A DNA stretch of 20,106 nt from an uncultured Pirellulaceae bacterium (lineage in GTDB: Bacteria; Planctomycetota; Planctomycetia; Pirellulales; Pirellulaceae), in contig CAKQWG010000048.1 in the NCBI GenBank assembly GCA_934278005.1, forward strand, positions 1-20,106. The letters are read 5' to 3'. Positions 1-6,603 of this stretch are shown here, piece after piece. The notes beneath the pieces are model-generated. The model was not told the DNA's origin, ran no database searches, and saw only the letters and a list, made by a program, of their open reading frames with translations. Both the position numbers and the translations under genes were made by a program. Numbering within the stretch: the stretch's first letter is position 1; each line of letters begins with the position of its first letter.

Positions 1-192
1 CCATTATTGAGTGGACACTACGTAGGCTCGTAACGAGCGCAGCGCTGTTACGGCCCTGGGTGCGTCAGGCCATTATTGAGTGGACACTACGTAGGCTCGT
101 AACGAGCGCAGCGCTGTTACGGCCCTGGGTGCGTCAGGCCATTATTCAGTGGACTTTACGTAGGCCCGTAACAAGCGCAGCGGCGTTACGGC
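1..192. repeat. 69-bp tandem repeat, nearly three copies, with hairpin core
   Basis: Copies start at 1, 70 and 139. The first two are identical over 69 bp; the third has several substitutions and loses similarity after about 192. Each of the first two contains an inverted repeat with outer arms CGTAAC/GTTACG and inner arms AGCG/CGCT around a 3-nt loop, with one bulged G (29-52 in copy 1). The third keeps only the outer arms (167-190). As 69 is a multiple of three, an open frame runs through it, but I see no protein character. The array may continue left of the window. It is probably a REP-like intergenic element. Confidence 0.9.
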
Positions 193-336
193 TCCCGCAA
201 GCTGCGCCCCGATACGCACCCAACTCCCCTGACGCCCCCACCCCGCAACCTAACGCCAGCTGAATCGTCACCTCGGTCCCCAACAGCAGTCCCCCAAGCT
301 TCCCCCGATCGCTCCCCAGTCGAGAAAAGGAACAGT

Positions 337-1593
337 GTGTTCGGATTTTTCATTGCACTCCCGATTTCACTGCGGATGGCCATCGTAGCCGTGCTAGCGC
401 TGGCGGCCGCCCGCTTCATCAACTGGGCGATCTGCAACTGGGCCTATTTTTATCGCCCTTACGGCCCCTGGGCAGCGTCACCGGCGGGATACCCAGCTCG
501 CACGGCCCGCGATCGAATCCCCATCCTGGGCTGGCTCAGTTTGCGGCGCGAGTCCGCGGCGGTCGGCAAGTGGTTCTGGCTGCGGCCGCTGCTTATCGAG
601 CTGCTTTTTCCGCTGGCGATGATGTGGTACTACCACTTCTATGTCACCGGAGGAGCCTTGCCACTAGGTCAGGCGGCCAAAGTGGCTGTGGGAGATTTGC
701 ATTGGCAATTCCTGGCGCACTCCATTCTTTTCGTGCTGATGATGATCGCCACTTTCATCGACTTTGACGAACAGTCGATACCGGATTATGTGACCATTCC
801 CGGGACGCTGATGGGATTGGTCGGTGCCGCCCTAGCCCCGGTGTGGTTACCATTTCATCAAGCTCCACTAGACGTTGTGGAGTTGCATGCCAACATTCCT
901 GCGGACTGGCCGACGTTTTTAAACGGTCCGTGGGGACTGGCGATTGGCTTAACGATAGTCAGCGTGTGGGGCTTTGCCCTGCTGGATCGCCGCTGGATTG
1001 GTCGCCGCGGCGTGCTCAACGGGGTGCGCTATTTCTTTGCACGCATGTTCCGCCATCGCTGGCTCTGGAGAACCGTCCTGCTAGTCACTCTGCTGCTGGC
1101 CGTCGGCGTCAGTTTGGCTTGGGGTTCGGCCCGCATGAACCCGGGCCGCTGGACCTACTTGCTCAGCAGCCTAATGGGACTGGCCTTCGCTGGTGGAGTC
1201 ACGTGGGGAGTGCGCCTGGCCGCTTCGTGGGGCTTGCAGGTCGAAGCGCTCGGCTTTGGCGACGTGACTCTGATGGCTATGATCGGGACCTATGTCGGCT
1301 GGCAGCCAAGCATGTTGATTTTTTTCTTAGCGCCGCTGGTGTCGCTCGTATTTGTATTAGTGCGGTGGTTGATTACGGGCGACGCAGCCACCCCATACGG
1401 GCCTTACTTGTGCGCATCGACCGTGTTGGTATTGATCTATTGGGATCGTCTGTGGACGCACTGGGCGGCGGACATGTTCGCCCTCGGCCCGGCCTTGATC
1501 GTCGGCATCGTAGTGAGTTGCATTGTATTGATGGGAGCTATGTTGTGGATTTGGCGATTGATCAAACAGGCCTTGGGAATCGCTGGTCACTAG
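337..1593 (+). CDS. Prepilin peptidase, A24 family (type IV pilin leader peptidase-like)
   Basis: An integral membrane aspartyl protease that would cleave the leader of type IV prepilin-like proteins at the cytoplasmic face of the inner membrane. The two A24 aspartate motifs are visible: FIDFDEQSIPD (residues 140-150) and GFGD with the Asp near residue 309. Both sit among many hydrophobic segments. Residues 61-71 (IPILGWLSLRR) match the N-terminal domain of PilD-type enzymes, but the usual paired zinc cysteines are absent, so the methyltransferase half may be inactive or differently built. At 418 residues it is longer than the usual 250-290; much of the excess lies between the two aspartate motifs. 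The start is GTG, chosen because AAAAGG lies 6 nt upstream. The next gene overlaps its 3' end. A likely substrate is the DUF1559 protein encoded at 3652-4674. Confidence 0.88.
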   Translation: MFGFFIALPISLRMAIVAVLALAAARFINWAICNWAYFYRPYGPWAASPAGYPARTARDRIPILGWLSLRRESAAVGKWFWLRPLLIELLFPLAMMWYYHFYVTGGALPLGQAAKVAVGDLHWQFLAHSILFVLMMIATFIDFDEQSIPDYVTIPGTLMGLVGAALAPVWLPFHQAPLDVVELHANIPADWPTFLNGPWGLAIGLTIVSVWGFALLDRRWIGRRGVLNGVRYFFARMFRHRWLWRTVLLVTLLLAVGVSLAWGSARMNPGRWTYLLSSLMGLAFAGGVTWGVRLAASWGLQVEALGFGDVTLMAMIGTYVGWQPSMLIFFLAPLVSLVFVLVRWLITGDAATPYGPYLCASTVLVLIYWDRLWTHWAADMFALGPALIVGIVVSCIVLMGAMLWIWRLIKQALGIAGH

Positions 1594-2168
1594 ACGGTGG
1601 CCTGCCCGGCTGGGGTATCGCCCCGGTGACCGATATTGCCAGTGCTGAGGGGCTGCTGCGCGCCCATGGCGCCGGACGCATCGTGACTCGCAACGGCCGC
1701 CTGCAAGCCATCTATGGGCGGTGGTGGCCCTACAGCGCGAATCTGCTGCAAGTTCATTGCGATATGTCCTTTCGCCACCTGCCGGACGACCGCTGCGAGC
1801 TGTACTACCACGAGCCCAGGTCGGCCGCTGGGTTTATAACCCTATCCTACGTCAGGACTGGGCCTCGCACGTCGCTTGCAACCCTCTACGCCGCCACGCT
1901 GGTGCTCGACGAGATCGCGAGGATCAAGCACTCCAACGCGATTGTGTGCCACGTCACCAATCGCCGCATCAGCGACCGCCTACTGAACCGCTGGGGCTGG
2001 CAAGCCCACTGCCAGCACTGGCGGGGTCGCCACTTCATCAAACGCTTGTACGGCCAGTACCCAGCCATCCCAGCTCAGTGGCGACAGCGTTTGAGCCTGG
2101 CCGAAGCAGCCCCTCCCGCGGCCTCGCCTGCCTTCTCTCACTCAGCATCACAGTGTGACTCGGCATAG
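1545..2168 (+). CDS. Hypothetical protein, possible GNAT-fold acyltransferase
   Basis: About 207 residues, no firm family. The frame is open far upstream (from 843), but that part lies inside the prepilin peptidase gene in another frame and does not look like protein. I chose GTG 1545 because GGGAG (1533-1537) sits 7 nt before it; TTG 1551 is the alternative. The gene then overlaps the peptidase gene by 49 nt, implying translational coupling. The C-terminal half reads like a GNAT fold: a hydrophobic helix ending DEIARIK, a strand AIVCHVTNRRISDRLLNRWG (from about residue 132, with NRRIS at 139) and a following strand ending FIKRLYG. This resembles the motif where GNAT enzymes carry an Asn and a 'GW/GF' turn. 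The last 25 residues are Ala/Pro/Ser rich. The coding status is likely; the fold is inferred. Confidence 0.65.
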   Translation: MDLAIDQTGLGNRWSLDGGLPGWGIAPVTDIASAEGLLRAHGAGRIVTRNGRLQAIYGRWWPYSANLLQVHCDMSFRHLPDDRCELYYHEPRSAAGFITLSYVRTGPRTSLATLYAATLVLDEIARIKHSNAIVCHVTNRRISDRLLNRWGWQAHCQHWRGRHFIKRLYGQYPAIPAQWRQRLSLAEAAPPAASPAFSHSASQCDSA

Positions 2169-2240
2169 CAGACGCGTGCGATGGACCGCAAATTTTCAGC
2201 CAAAATCGCTTGCTTAGTTCCGGCGCTAACCTATCTTTGA

Positions 2241-2265
2241 ACGGGCCACGCTAGCCGTGGCTCGT
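2241..2265. repeat. Perfectly folding 10-bp hairpin (REP-like)
   Basis: Arms ACGGGCCACG (2241-2250) and CGTGGCTCGT (2256-2265) pair over 10 bp with one G-T wobble around the loop CTAGC. It lies between the GNAT-like gene and the HNH gene. No T-run follows on the plus strand, so it is not a typical intrinsic terminator. The core resembles short palindromic elements common in planctomycete intergenic DNA (recollection, not a search). Confidence 0.7.
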
Positions 2266-2320
2266 GCTGGGATGAGGGACGCTTAGGCGGATCGCACATC
2301 CGTTGAATTCGTCATAAATA

Positions 2321-2830
2321 ATGGTTGGGGACATGCCGATCAAGCCGCTGTGCCGTCTGATGTTTGTTCAAGGTGGGATGTGCTTCTTTTGCAACAATCC
2401 GTTGCCCAGGTCAGAGGCCAGCGTTGAGCACTTAGTACCCATCTCGCGAAACGGAAGCAACAGCGACGACAATTGCGTAGCGTGCTGCAAGTCGATCAAT
2501 CGACTGCTGGGCAGTATGTCGCTTAAAGAGAAGCTCCGCGTCGTGCTTTTACAAAAGGGCGACTTCATCTGCCCTATGCAGCTGGAGTCTCTACCGGTGG
2601 ATGCGTCTGCCGCCATGCAGGCTGACCACTATAGCCTTGTGCTGGAACATCTCACGAAGAACATCAAGTCAAGGCCGCAGAAACTCCAAACGCTCAAGAA
2701 CTCAATCCGGGCCAAGTGTAACGGGGCCGAGAGTTCGCTCACGGAAAACCAGCTGGAGAGTTTGATCCAACAGCTTAAAGCAAATCGCAAAATCACTATC
2801 GTGGCCAACAGAGTGTTCTACTGGATATAG
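2321..2830 (+). CDS. HNH endonuclease family protein
   Basis: A 169-residue protein with a complete HNH nuclease core near the N-terminus. Two CxxC pairs bind a structural zinc (C21/C24 and C52/C55). The EHLVP segment gives the catalytic His (H37), and N51 and N60 lie in the second half of the beta-beta-alpha-metal fold. The C-terminal 100 residues are helical and charged and end in a hydrophobic strand (KITIVANRVFYWI) that I cannot place; it may recognise DNA. The family cuts DNA in restriction, homing and phage-defence contexts; no methylase or partner gene is adjacent. ATG 2321 has no clear ribosome binding site. ATG 2333, with GGGG just upstream, is an alternative. It could be a solitary transferred gene. 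Confidence 0.85.
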   Translation: MVGDMPIKPLCRLMFVQGGMCFFCNNPLPRSEASVEHLVPISRNGSNSDDNCVACCKSINRLLGSMSLKEKLRVVLLQKGDFICPMQLESLPVDASAAMQADHYSLVLEHLTKNIKSRPQKLQTLKNSIRAKCNGAESSLTENQLESLIQQLKANRKITIVANRVFYWI

Positions 2831-2928
2831 CTGACCTAAACGCTATACCTGTTCGAAAAGAAGGCGCAAAGGCAACTTGCCGCTCCTGCCAGATTTCTAG
2901 ACGGTGGACTTTACAGCAGGGACGTGGC

Positions 2929-3087
2929 ATGCTGAAGGACAGTGAATTGAAAGAGTTGAGCGAAGCGGACTGGTCTCACGGCGACCTGGCCGCTGAACTC
3001 AAACCTCTCGCCCATGAATGGTGCACTTCAAAAATTCGAGTCCATCCATGGGCTTTGTCAAAGACGAGTTTTCCCGAACCGCGCTAG
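2929..3087 (+). CDS. Possible small protein, 52 aa
   Basis: An ATG ORF with a good AGGGA Shine-Dalgarno 6 nt upstream. The product begins MLKDSELKELSEADWSHGD, is acidic then basic, and has no membrane segment or recognised domain. It lies 98 nt after the HNH gene on the same strand, so it could be a partner, or the remaining head of a decayed gene. Only the ribosome binding site and the protein-like N-terminal 30 residues support it. Confidence 0.35.
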   Translation: MLKDSELKELSEADWSHGDLAAELKPLAHEWCTSKIRVHPWALSKTSFPEPR

Positions 3088-3128
3088 AGTCAGAGTCTAG
3101 TCAAGAGAACCGTTGTTGTTACCGACCT

Positions 3129-3557
3129 CTAATTTCCGAGCTCGCCAGTCAAATTGAAGTCAATTACATTCTCCTTGCCGGCTTCGACCTCCGCAGTCAG
3201 GCCGCTGGTCGTCGCATTAGAGTATTTGTTCGGGACAACTGGCGGCGGTAACGGATTCCGCTCTTCAGGCAGTCGATCGCCCATGTCTTCAAGGGCAACT
3301 ACAGTCACTTGGTATGAGCCGGGCGTTGCGCCATCTCCCGGCTTTTCGGTCATCAGAGAATAACTGCCGTCAGGCCCAATCTCCCCATACGCGGTAGGTT
3401 TATCAGCCGAGATAAAGCTAATAGTCCCTGTGGTGACAGGTTTGTCGTTGTAAGTAACTTTGCCGGTCACAGTTGTCAAGTTAGAGCTGTTGCAGCCGAC
3501 CAAACATATCGCCGTAGCTAGCACAAGCATCGATCGACGAAACACGGAACGATTCAT
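3129..3557 (-). CDS. Small lipoprotein with carboxypeptidase-regulatory/transthyretin-like fold
   Basis: 142 residues from ATG 3557, chosen because GGGAG lies about 6 nt upstream and a lipoprotein signal follows directly: basic n-region, hydrophobic core and lipobox LVGC with the lipid-modified Cys at residue 22. The mature part has the beta-sandwich signature VTGKVTYNDKPVTTGTISF, then GEIGPDGSYSL and PGSYQVTVVA, typical of the small planctomycete lipoproteins encoded next to DUF1559 genes. It probably sits in the envelope. It follows the DUF1559 gene by 94 nt on the same strand, with a strong hairpin in the gap, so it is probably a lower-expressed second cistron. Its exact role is unknown. 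Confidence 0.85.
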   Translation of the reverse strand: MNRSVFRRSMLVLATAICLVGCNSSNLTTVTGKVTYNDKPVTTGTISFISADKPTAYGEIGPDGSYSLMTEKPGDGATPGSYQVTVVALEDMGDRLPEERNPLPPPVVPNKYSNATTSGLTAEVEAGKENVIDFNLTGELGN

Positions 3558-3590
3558 AGGCACTCCCAAAAGGCAAAAATTAAACAGAAA

Positions 3591-3618
3591 ATCCCCGGTG
3601 GCAATTGCCACAGGGGAT
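3591..3618 (-). terminator. Strong hairpin between DUF1559 gene and lipoprotein gene
   Basis: A 28-nt near-palindrome: outer arms ATCCCC/GGGGAT, then a mismatched pair, then GTGGCAATTGCCAC, which is itself palindromic. On the minus strand the sequence after the second arm is T-rich (TTTTCTGTTTAATTTTTG). It therefore looks like an intrinsic terminator or a 3'-end stabilising stem placed inside the two-gene unit. It could set the ratio of the abundant pseudopilin to the lipoprotein. Confidence 0.6.
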
Positions 3619-3651
3619 GAAAATGGAACTCGGCAATTCACCAAGGGTAAA

Positions 3652-4674
3652 CTATTGAGGTAGTGAGGCAACCCTACCATCAGATGCAGTGGCTAAATCC
3701 TGCAGCAGCAACAGAGGCATCGACTGCGACAAGAACTGCACGCTGCCGTCGCACATCGCGAACATGGCCCCACCCGTGTGATTGCTGGTGTAAGGAGTTT
3801 GATTGGTAACGAAACTGCCCGTGTAATTGATGGGATGGTTCACAATCTTATGATCGATGGACAACCAGCCGTTGGTGGCAGTCGGGATGTAGGCGTAGTA
3901 TCCCCAAGTCCAGGGTTGAATCCCGCCCCAATTGCGCGATCGCAAAGCCCGACCGATGGCAGACGAGGTTTCTCCCAGCAAAATGGTGTTGCTCGAACCA
4001 TCGCTGATGGTTCCGAAGGTCGTTTTGCTGCCCGGGTACATGACTCCCGACTTGCTCCAATGACGCTGTGAATTCGACCCTTGCTCCAGAGCAACAGTCG
4101 TGGCGCCAGAGTTAGCTCGATAGTGCAAAGCACCTTGCCCGGGAACTTGACCGAGATAGGAGTGACTAGCTTCGTACGTATCAGGGCTCTGGGTCCCCAA
4201 TTCGGAGCTGGGGCAGGTAAATGTACTGATGGGGTTCGAGTAGATAGCTGCCTTACCGTTGTGCGGTGCACCCAAACTTCGGTACGGCTGTACATATTCC
4301 AGCGCTGTCAGAGCAGGGCCGCTGCCCTTTGGCCACGTGGTATCGACGCCAGCGATGGAAGCGTCGATTTGGTCGCGCAGGTTTCCCTGTTCGAAGAAAG
4401 GGAAAATGTGTCCCGGCCAACCGATGAGGTAACCGCCCTTCTTATCTTGTCCACCCGTAGGGAACATGCGGAACGTATCGTGATGATTATGAAACGCTAG
4501 CCCCAACTGCTTGAGGTTGTTTGAACACTGCATCCGCCTAGCAGCTTCTCGGGCTGCCTGCACCGCAGGCAACAACAACCCCACTAAAATGCCGATAATG
4601 GCAATCACCACCAGCAGCTCAACCAACGTGAATCCGCGCAGTGAACGCCCACTGCTGTTTGGATAAAAACTCAT
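3652..4674 (-). CDS. DUF1559 domain protein with prepilin N-terminus
   Basis: 340 residues from ATG 4674, preceded by GGAG at 6 nt spacing; the open frame further upstream is not used. The N-terminus is a classic type IV prepilin leader: [20 protein letters not shown], with predicted cleavage after G14, followed by a long hydrophobic helix and the [25 protein letters not shown] block seen in planctomycete DUF1559 proteins. The C-terminus has the H-x9-DG motif (H299, D309-G310). Such proteins are thought to be exported pseudopilin-like surface or envelope proteins and occur in many copies per planctomycete genome. The prepilin peptidase at 337-1593 is the natural processing enzyme, though most genomes carry many such substrates. 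A lipoprotein gene follows. Confidence 0.93.
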   Translation of the reverse strand: MSFYPNSSGRSLRGFTLVELLVVIAIIGILVGLLLPAVQAAREAARRMQCSNNLKQLGLAFHNHHDTFRMFPTGGQDKKGGYLIGWPGHIFPFFEQGNLRDQIDASIAGVDTTWPKGSGPALTALEYVQPYRSLGAPHNGKAAIYSNPISTFTCPSSELGTQSPDTYEASHSYLGQVPGQGALHYRANSGATTVALEQGSNSQRHWSKSGVMYPGSKTTFGTISDGSSNTILLGETSSAIGRALRSRNWGGIQPWTWGYYAYIPTATNGWLSIDHKIVNHPINYTGSFVTNQTPYTSNHTGGAMFAMCDGSVQFLSQSMPLLLLQDLATASDGRVASLPQ

Positions 4675-4701
4675 ACCTGTCTCCGGAAAAGAACATGAAG
4701 A

Positions 4702-4731
4702 TTGACAAGAAGTCACAACGCTAGGTATCCG
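4702..4731 (+). promoter_or_regulatory. Possible sigma-70-type promoter
   Basis: A perfect -35 TTGACA (4702-4707) is followed after 18 bp by TATCCG (4726-4731), a weak -10. It would start transcription near 4738, ahead of the small ORF at 4762. It overlaps the upstream region of the divergent DUF1559 gene. The -10 is poor. Confidence 0.25.
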
Positions 4732-4761
4732 CCGTACAGTGATACGCGCGTCATTGAGTGC

Positions 4762-4905
4762 ATGACGTTGAACGATAAGGAACGGCAAGATGCCGAGGAT
4801 AATATTAACAAACTGCGAGTCGAGTGGCAACTTAAGAACTACTTGAAAGCCGAACGGGGAGAAAACGCCCCATTTGACACCCCTCAGAATAGGAAGCCGC
4901 AATGA
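4762..4905 (+). CDS. Possible small charged protein, 47 aa
   Basis: Begins [20 protein letters not shown]. The product is highly charged and probably helical, has no Cys or membrane segment, and ends in a Pro/Asn-rich tail. It does not look like a shadow frame because no gene lies opposite: the DUF1559 gene starts at 4674. A TTGACA-like promoter lies upstream, but the Shine-Dalgarno is weak (only GAG). The frame is open back to 4702. No family is recognised. Confidence 0.35.
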   Translation: MTLNDKERQDAEDNINKLRVEWQLKNYLKAERGENAPFDTPQNRKPQ

Positions 4906-5566
4906 ATTCCGCTGACGGACGACTCAACAATAACTTCCTGAGCTCGTTGGTTCATTGGGGTGGAGCTTGGGAACAACGGTTAGAAAACGACTGGTAAGAG
5001 AAAGGGGTTTTCCCGGGCTCGCAGCATCGTCCCATTCCCATTCCCATTCCCATTCCGCATCTACGTTAGGTTTGAGTTATGCAGGCCGCGTCACGTGGGG
5101 GCCAGGTTCGCGATCAAACGCCCACGCGTACGTCCGCAGCGAGCAGTGACGTAACAGCGCCGGCAGGCTAAATAATCAAACGCCGAACCGCAGGAGACTG
5201 CCGCACTTGAGGCTACCATGCGTAAGGCGCGGCACGATGGAGCACCACCCCGTCAACCCGCCGTTAGTCGCGGCCTGCGCAGGTGAAGGCACTTCACAGC
5301 ACTCCACTTGTCTGCTGGAAAGGCTTTGGTCCTTCATTGCAACTAGGGATGTTGTTGTTAAGCAAGCCCTAAGGCATTCGGCGCAGAGAACTGAACGCGC
5401 AGGAGGCGTTGGGCAAGCCTTTAAGATCAAGCCCAAGCGTGAAACTGCAAGTGTGTAACTGATTGCCAACAAGAAGCTGCGTATCGGGAGTACGAGCGAG
5501 ACGATGCAAACCAGCCAGAACAACCGGCTGCACCCCAAAACGGCGTTTCACCCTTGTTATCCTTAG
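4906..5566. other. 661-bp stretch without a convincing gene
   Basis: Open frames here on both strands (for example 5207-5458 plus, 5176-5538 minus) overlap each other, lack clear ribosome binding sites and give low-complexity or Cys/Ser-rich products. The stretch contains a CCCATT hexamer array (5031-5056). An 11-nt match to the hairpin arm of the 69-bp repeat (CGTAACAGCGC) lies near 5150-5161. The minus strand 3' end of tRNA-Leu borders it on the right. Confidence 0.6.
5031..5056. repeat. Hexamer microsatellite (CCCATT)4
   Basis: Four exact CCCATT units followed by CC. A simple sequence repeat in noncoding DNA; in the plus frame it would encode alternating Ser-His, in an ORF I regard as spurious. 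Confidence 0.9.
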
Positions 5567-5650
5567 TAGCTGAGGCGGGGGTCGAACCCGCACGAGCTTT
5601 ACGCTCACAGGATTTTAAGTCCTGTGTGTCTGCCATTCCACCACTCAGCC
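5567..5650 (-). tRNA. tRNA-Leu (anticodon UAA)
   Basis: A complete cloverleaf can be drawn on the minus strand. The acceptor GGCTGAG pairs with CTCAGCT (one G-U) and the discriminator is A. The D-arm region is TGGTGGAATGGCAGACAC. The anticodon stem ACAGGA/TCCTGT encloses the loop CTTAAAA with anticodon TAA. A long variable arm with GAGC/GCTC identifies a class II tRNA, and the T arm is GCGGG-TTCGACC-CCCGC. CCA is not encoded (CTA follows). Total 84 nt. It decodes UUA and probably UUG. Confidence 0.96.
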
Positions 5651-5791
5651 GTAGTTTTTTTTGCTGCTGCCGCAGCGCGTCAGTCGTCCGCCTCAGGACA
5701 ACCACTCGCCAACAGTCAACATAGTATCCAAGCCTGCCGAGCTAGTCCAGACGTTAAACACGGTCTCATACCTGCTCCCAGCTAGAATAAT

Positions 5792-6238
5792 TCAATCTGG
5801 CTCGGGTGCGGTAAGACTCCACGGCACGCATCCGGAAAATTCCATTTGAATGCACGATTCCCTGACGAAGTGCTGGTCTACAAGCGCTAGCCTATCGTGA
5901 AACGCAACGGTAAAGGAATCAAAGACCAATTCGCCTGTGCCGGCGCCAGTCCCGCCTACGATCTCACCAACCAGATGAAACCAGCCGCCGTACAGATGAC
6001 TGCCAACCGATTCTCGAGCCAGATGGTACACCTCTGCAGGAAAATCTAAATCTATGCCGAGCTCGACAGCCAGGTTGCGGAATCCAACTGGCAGCAAGTC
6101 CGGCGAGCAAGCGAACCAGTTTGTGCATGGCATGCATTCACAGCGCACGGGCGGGGCAGTTCGAATAGCCTGGTAGATCGCTCGCGTCGCCAGAGCGTCG
6201 TAGCAGATCGATAAGCCAAGAAGCGGCCGCTTCCTCAT
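5792..6238 (-). CDS. Conserved hypothetical protein with CxCxxC motif
   Basis: 148 residues with a short metal-binding-like cluster C33-x-C35-x2-C38 in PVRCECMPCTNWF. Then come LPVGFRNLAVELGIDLDFPA, EVYHLARE and SHLYGGWFHLVGEIVGG, a pattern I associate with a small uncharacterised bacterial family in which a CxCxxC(x)N head is followed by 'ELGID..KPAEVYH' and 'LYGGWFH'. The Cys cluster suggests zinc or another metal; no catalytic motif is visible. It starts 6 nt after the stop of the small membrane protein gene, so the two are probably co-transcribed. The last 40 residues look less typical. Confidence 0.72.
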   Translation of the reverse strand: MRKRPLLGLSICYDALATRAIYQAIRTAPPVRCECMPCTNWFACSPDLLPVGFRNLAVELGIDLDFPAEVYHLARESVGSHLYGGWFHLVGEIVGGTGAGTGELVFDSFTVAFHDRLALVDQHFVRESCIQMEFSGCVPWSLTAPEPD

Positions 6239-6244
6239 TGAAGT

Positions 6245-6421
6245 TTATCCATCAACCGCCGTCGCCGGTGCAACTATGTGCCATACGGCAACGGTCGCGA
6301 TCGGAACGAGGATTAATCGACCGATGAACCATGCAACTTGATCGTTCGGTAGGTCAGAAAAGTACCCCCATACGACGGCGATCAACAGTCCAATCACAAA
6401 CGCCGGAATATAATTTTTCAT
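6245..6421 (-). CDS. Small two-helix membrane protein
   Basis: 58 residues from ATG 6421 (MKNYIPAFVIGLLIAVVWGY). Two hydrophobic segments are separated by a short polar loop (SDLPNDQVAW), giving a hairpin in the inner membrane. The frame stays open to 6469, allowing a 74-residue version. GGAG lies 11 nt before ATG 6421, a long spacing, so the start is uncertain. It is immediately upstream of the CxCxxC gene and likely in the same operon. Function unknown. Confidence 0.6.
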   Translation of the reverse strand: MKNYIPAFVIGLLIAVVWGYFSDLPNDQVAWFIGRLILVPIATVAVWHIVAPATAVDG

Positions 6422-6520
6422 CTCGGCAAAAACTCCGTCATTTAAGACTGCCCATCGCACAGGCCGCATGTCTCGTCAGCCAACTTGGCTGCCGGGCGGC
6501 TCAGAAACCGCTGTCGAATT

Positions 6521-6550
6521 AGTCTAGCACGGAGCCCGCCGGCAGTGCAA
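6521..6550 (-). promoter_or_regulatory. Candidate sigma-70-type promoter for the membrane protein/CxCxxC pair
   Basis: On the minus strand TTGCAC (6550-6545) is separated by 18 bp from TAGACT (6526-6521). Transcription would begin near 6513, about 90 nt before ATG 6421. It lies in the gap after fdhA and correctly oriented. Based on pattern only. Confidence 0.35.
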
Positions 6551-6603
6551 GCTACGCACCCTTTCAGAGTTCCATCCGGGCCAACTTCACACCTGCAGAA
6601 AAC

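Noticed and set aside
843..1544. Long open frame continuing upstream of the GNAT-like gene
   Set aside because: It lies opposite-frame inside the prepilin peptidase gene and reads as Arg/Ser-rich shadow sequence without domain character.
4675..4902. Upstream extension of the DUF1559 open frame
   Set aside because: The prepilin leader and a correctly spaced GGAG place the start at 4674.
5176..5538. Overlapping open frames on both strands near tRNA-Leu
   Set aside because: They overlap each other, lack ribosome binding sites and have no recognisable protein motifs.
6270..6286. Sigma-54-like TGGCACA-TAG-TTGCA on the minus strand
   Set aside because: The GG-to-GC spacing is 9 instead of 10 and it falls at the 3' end of a coding region.
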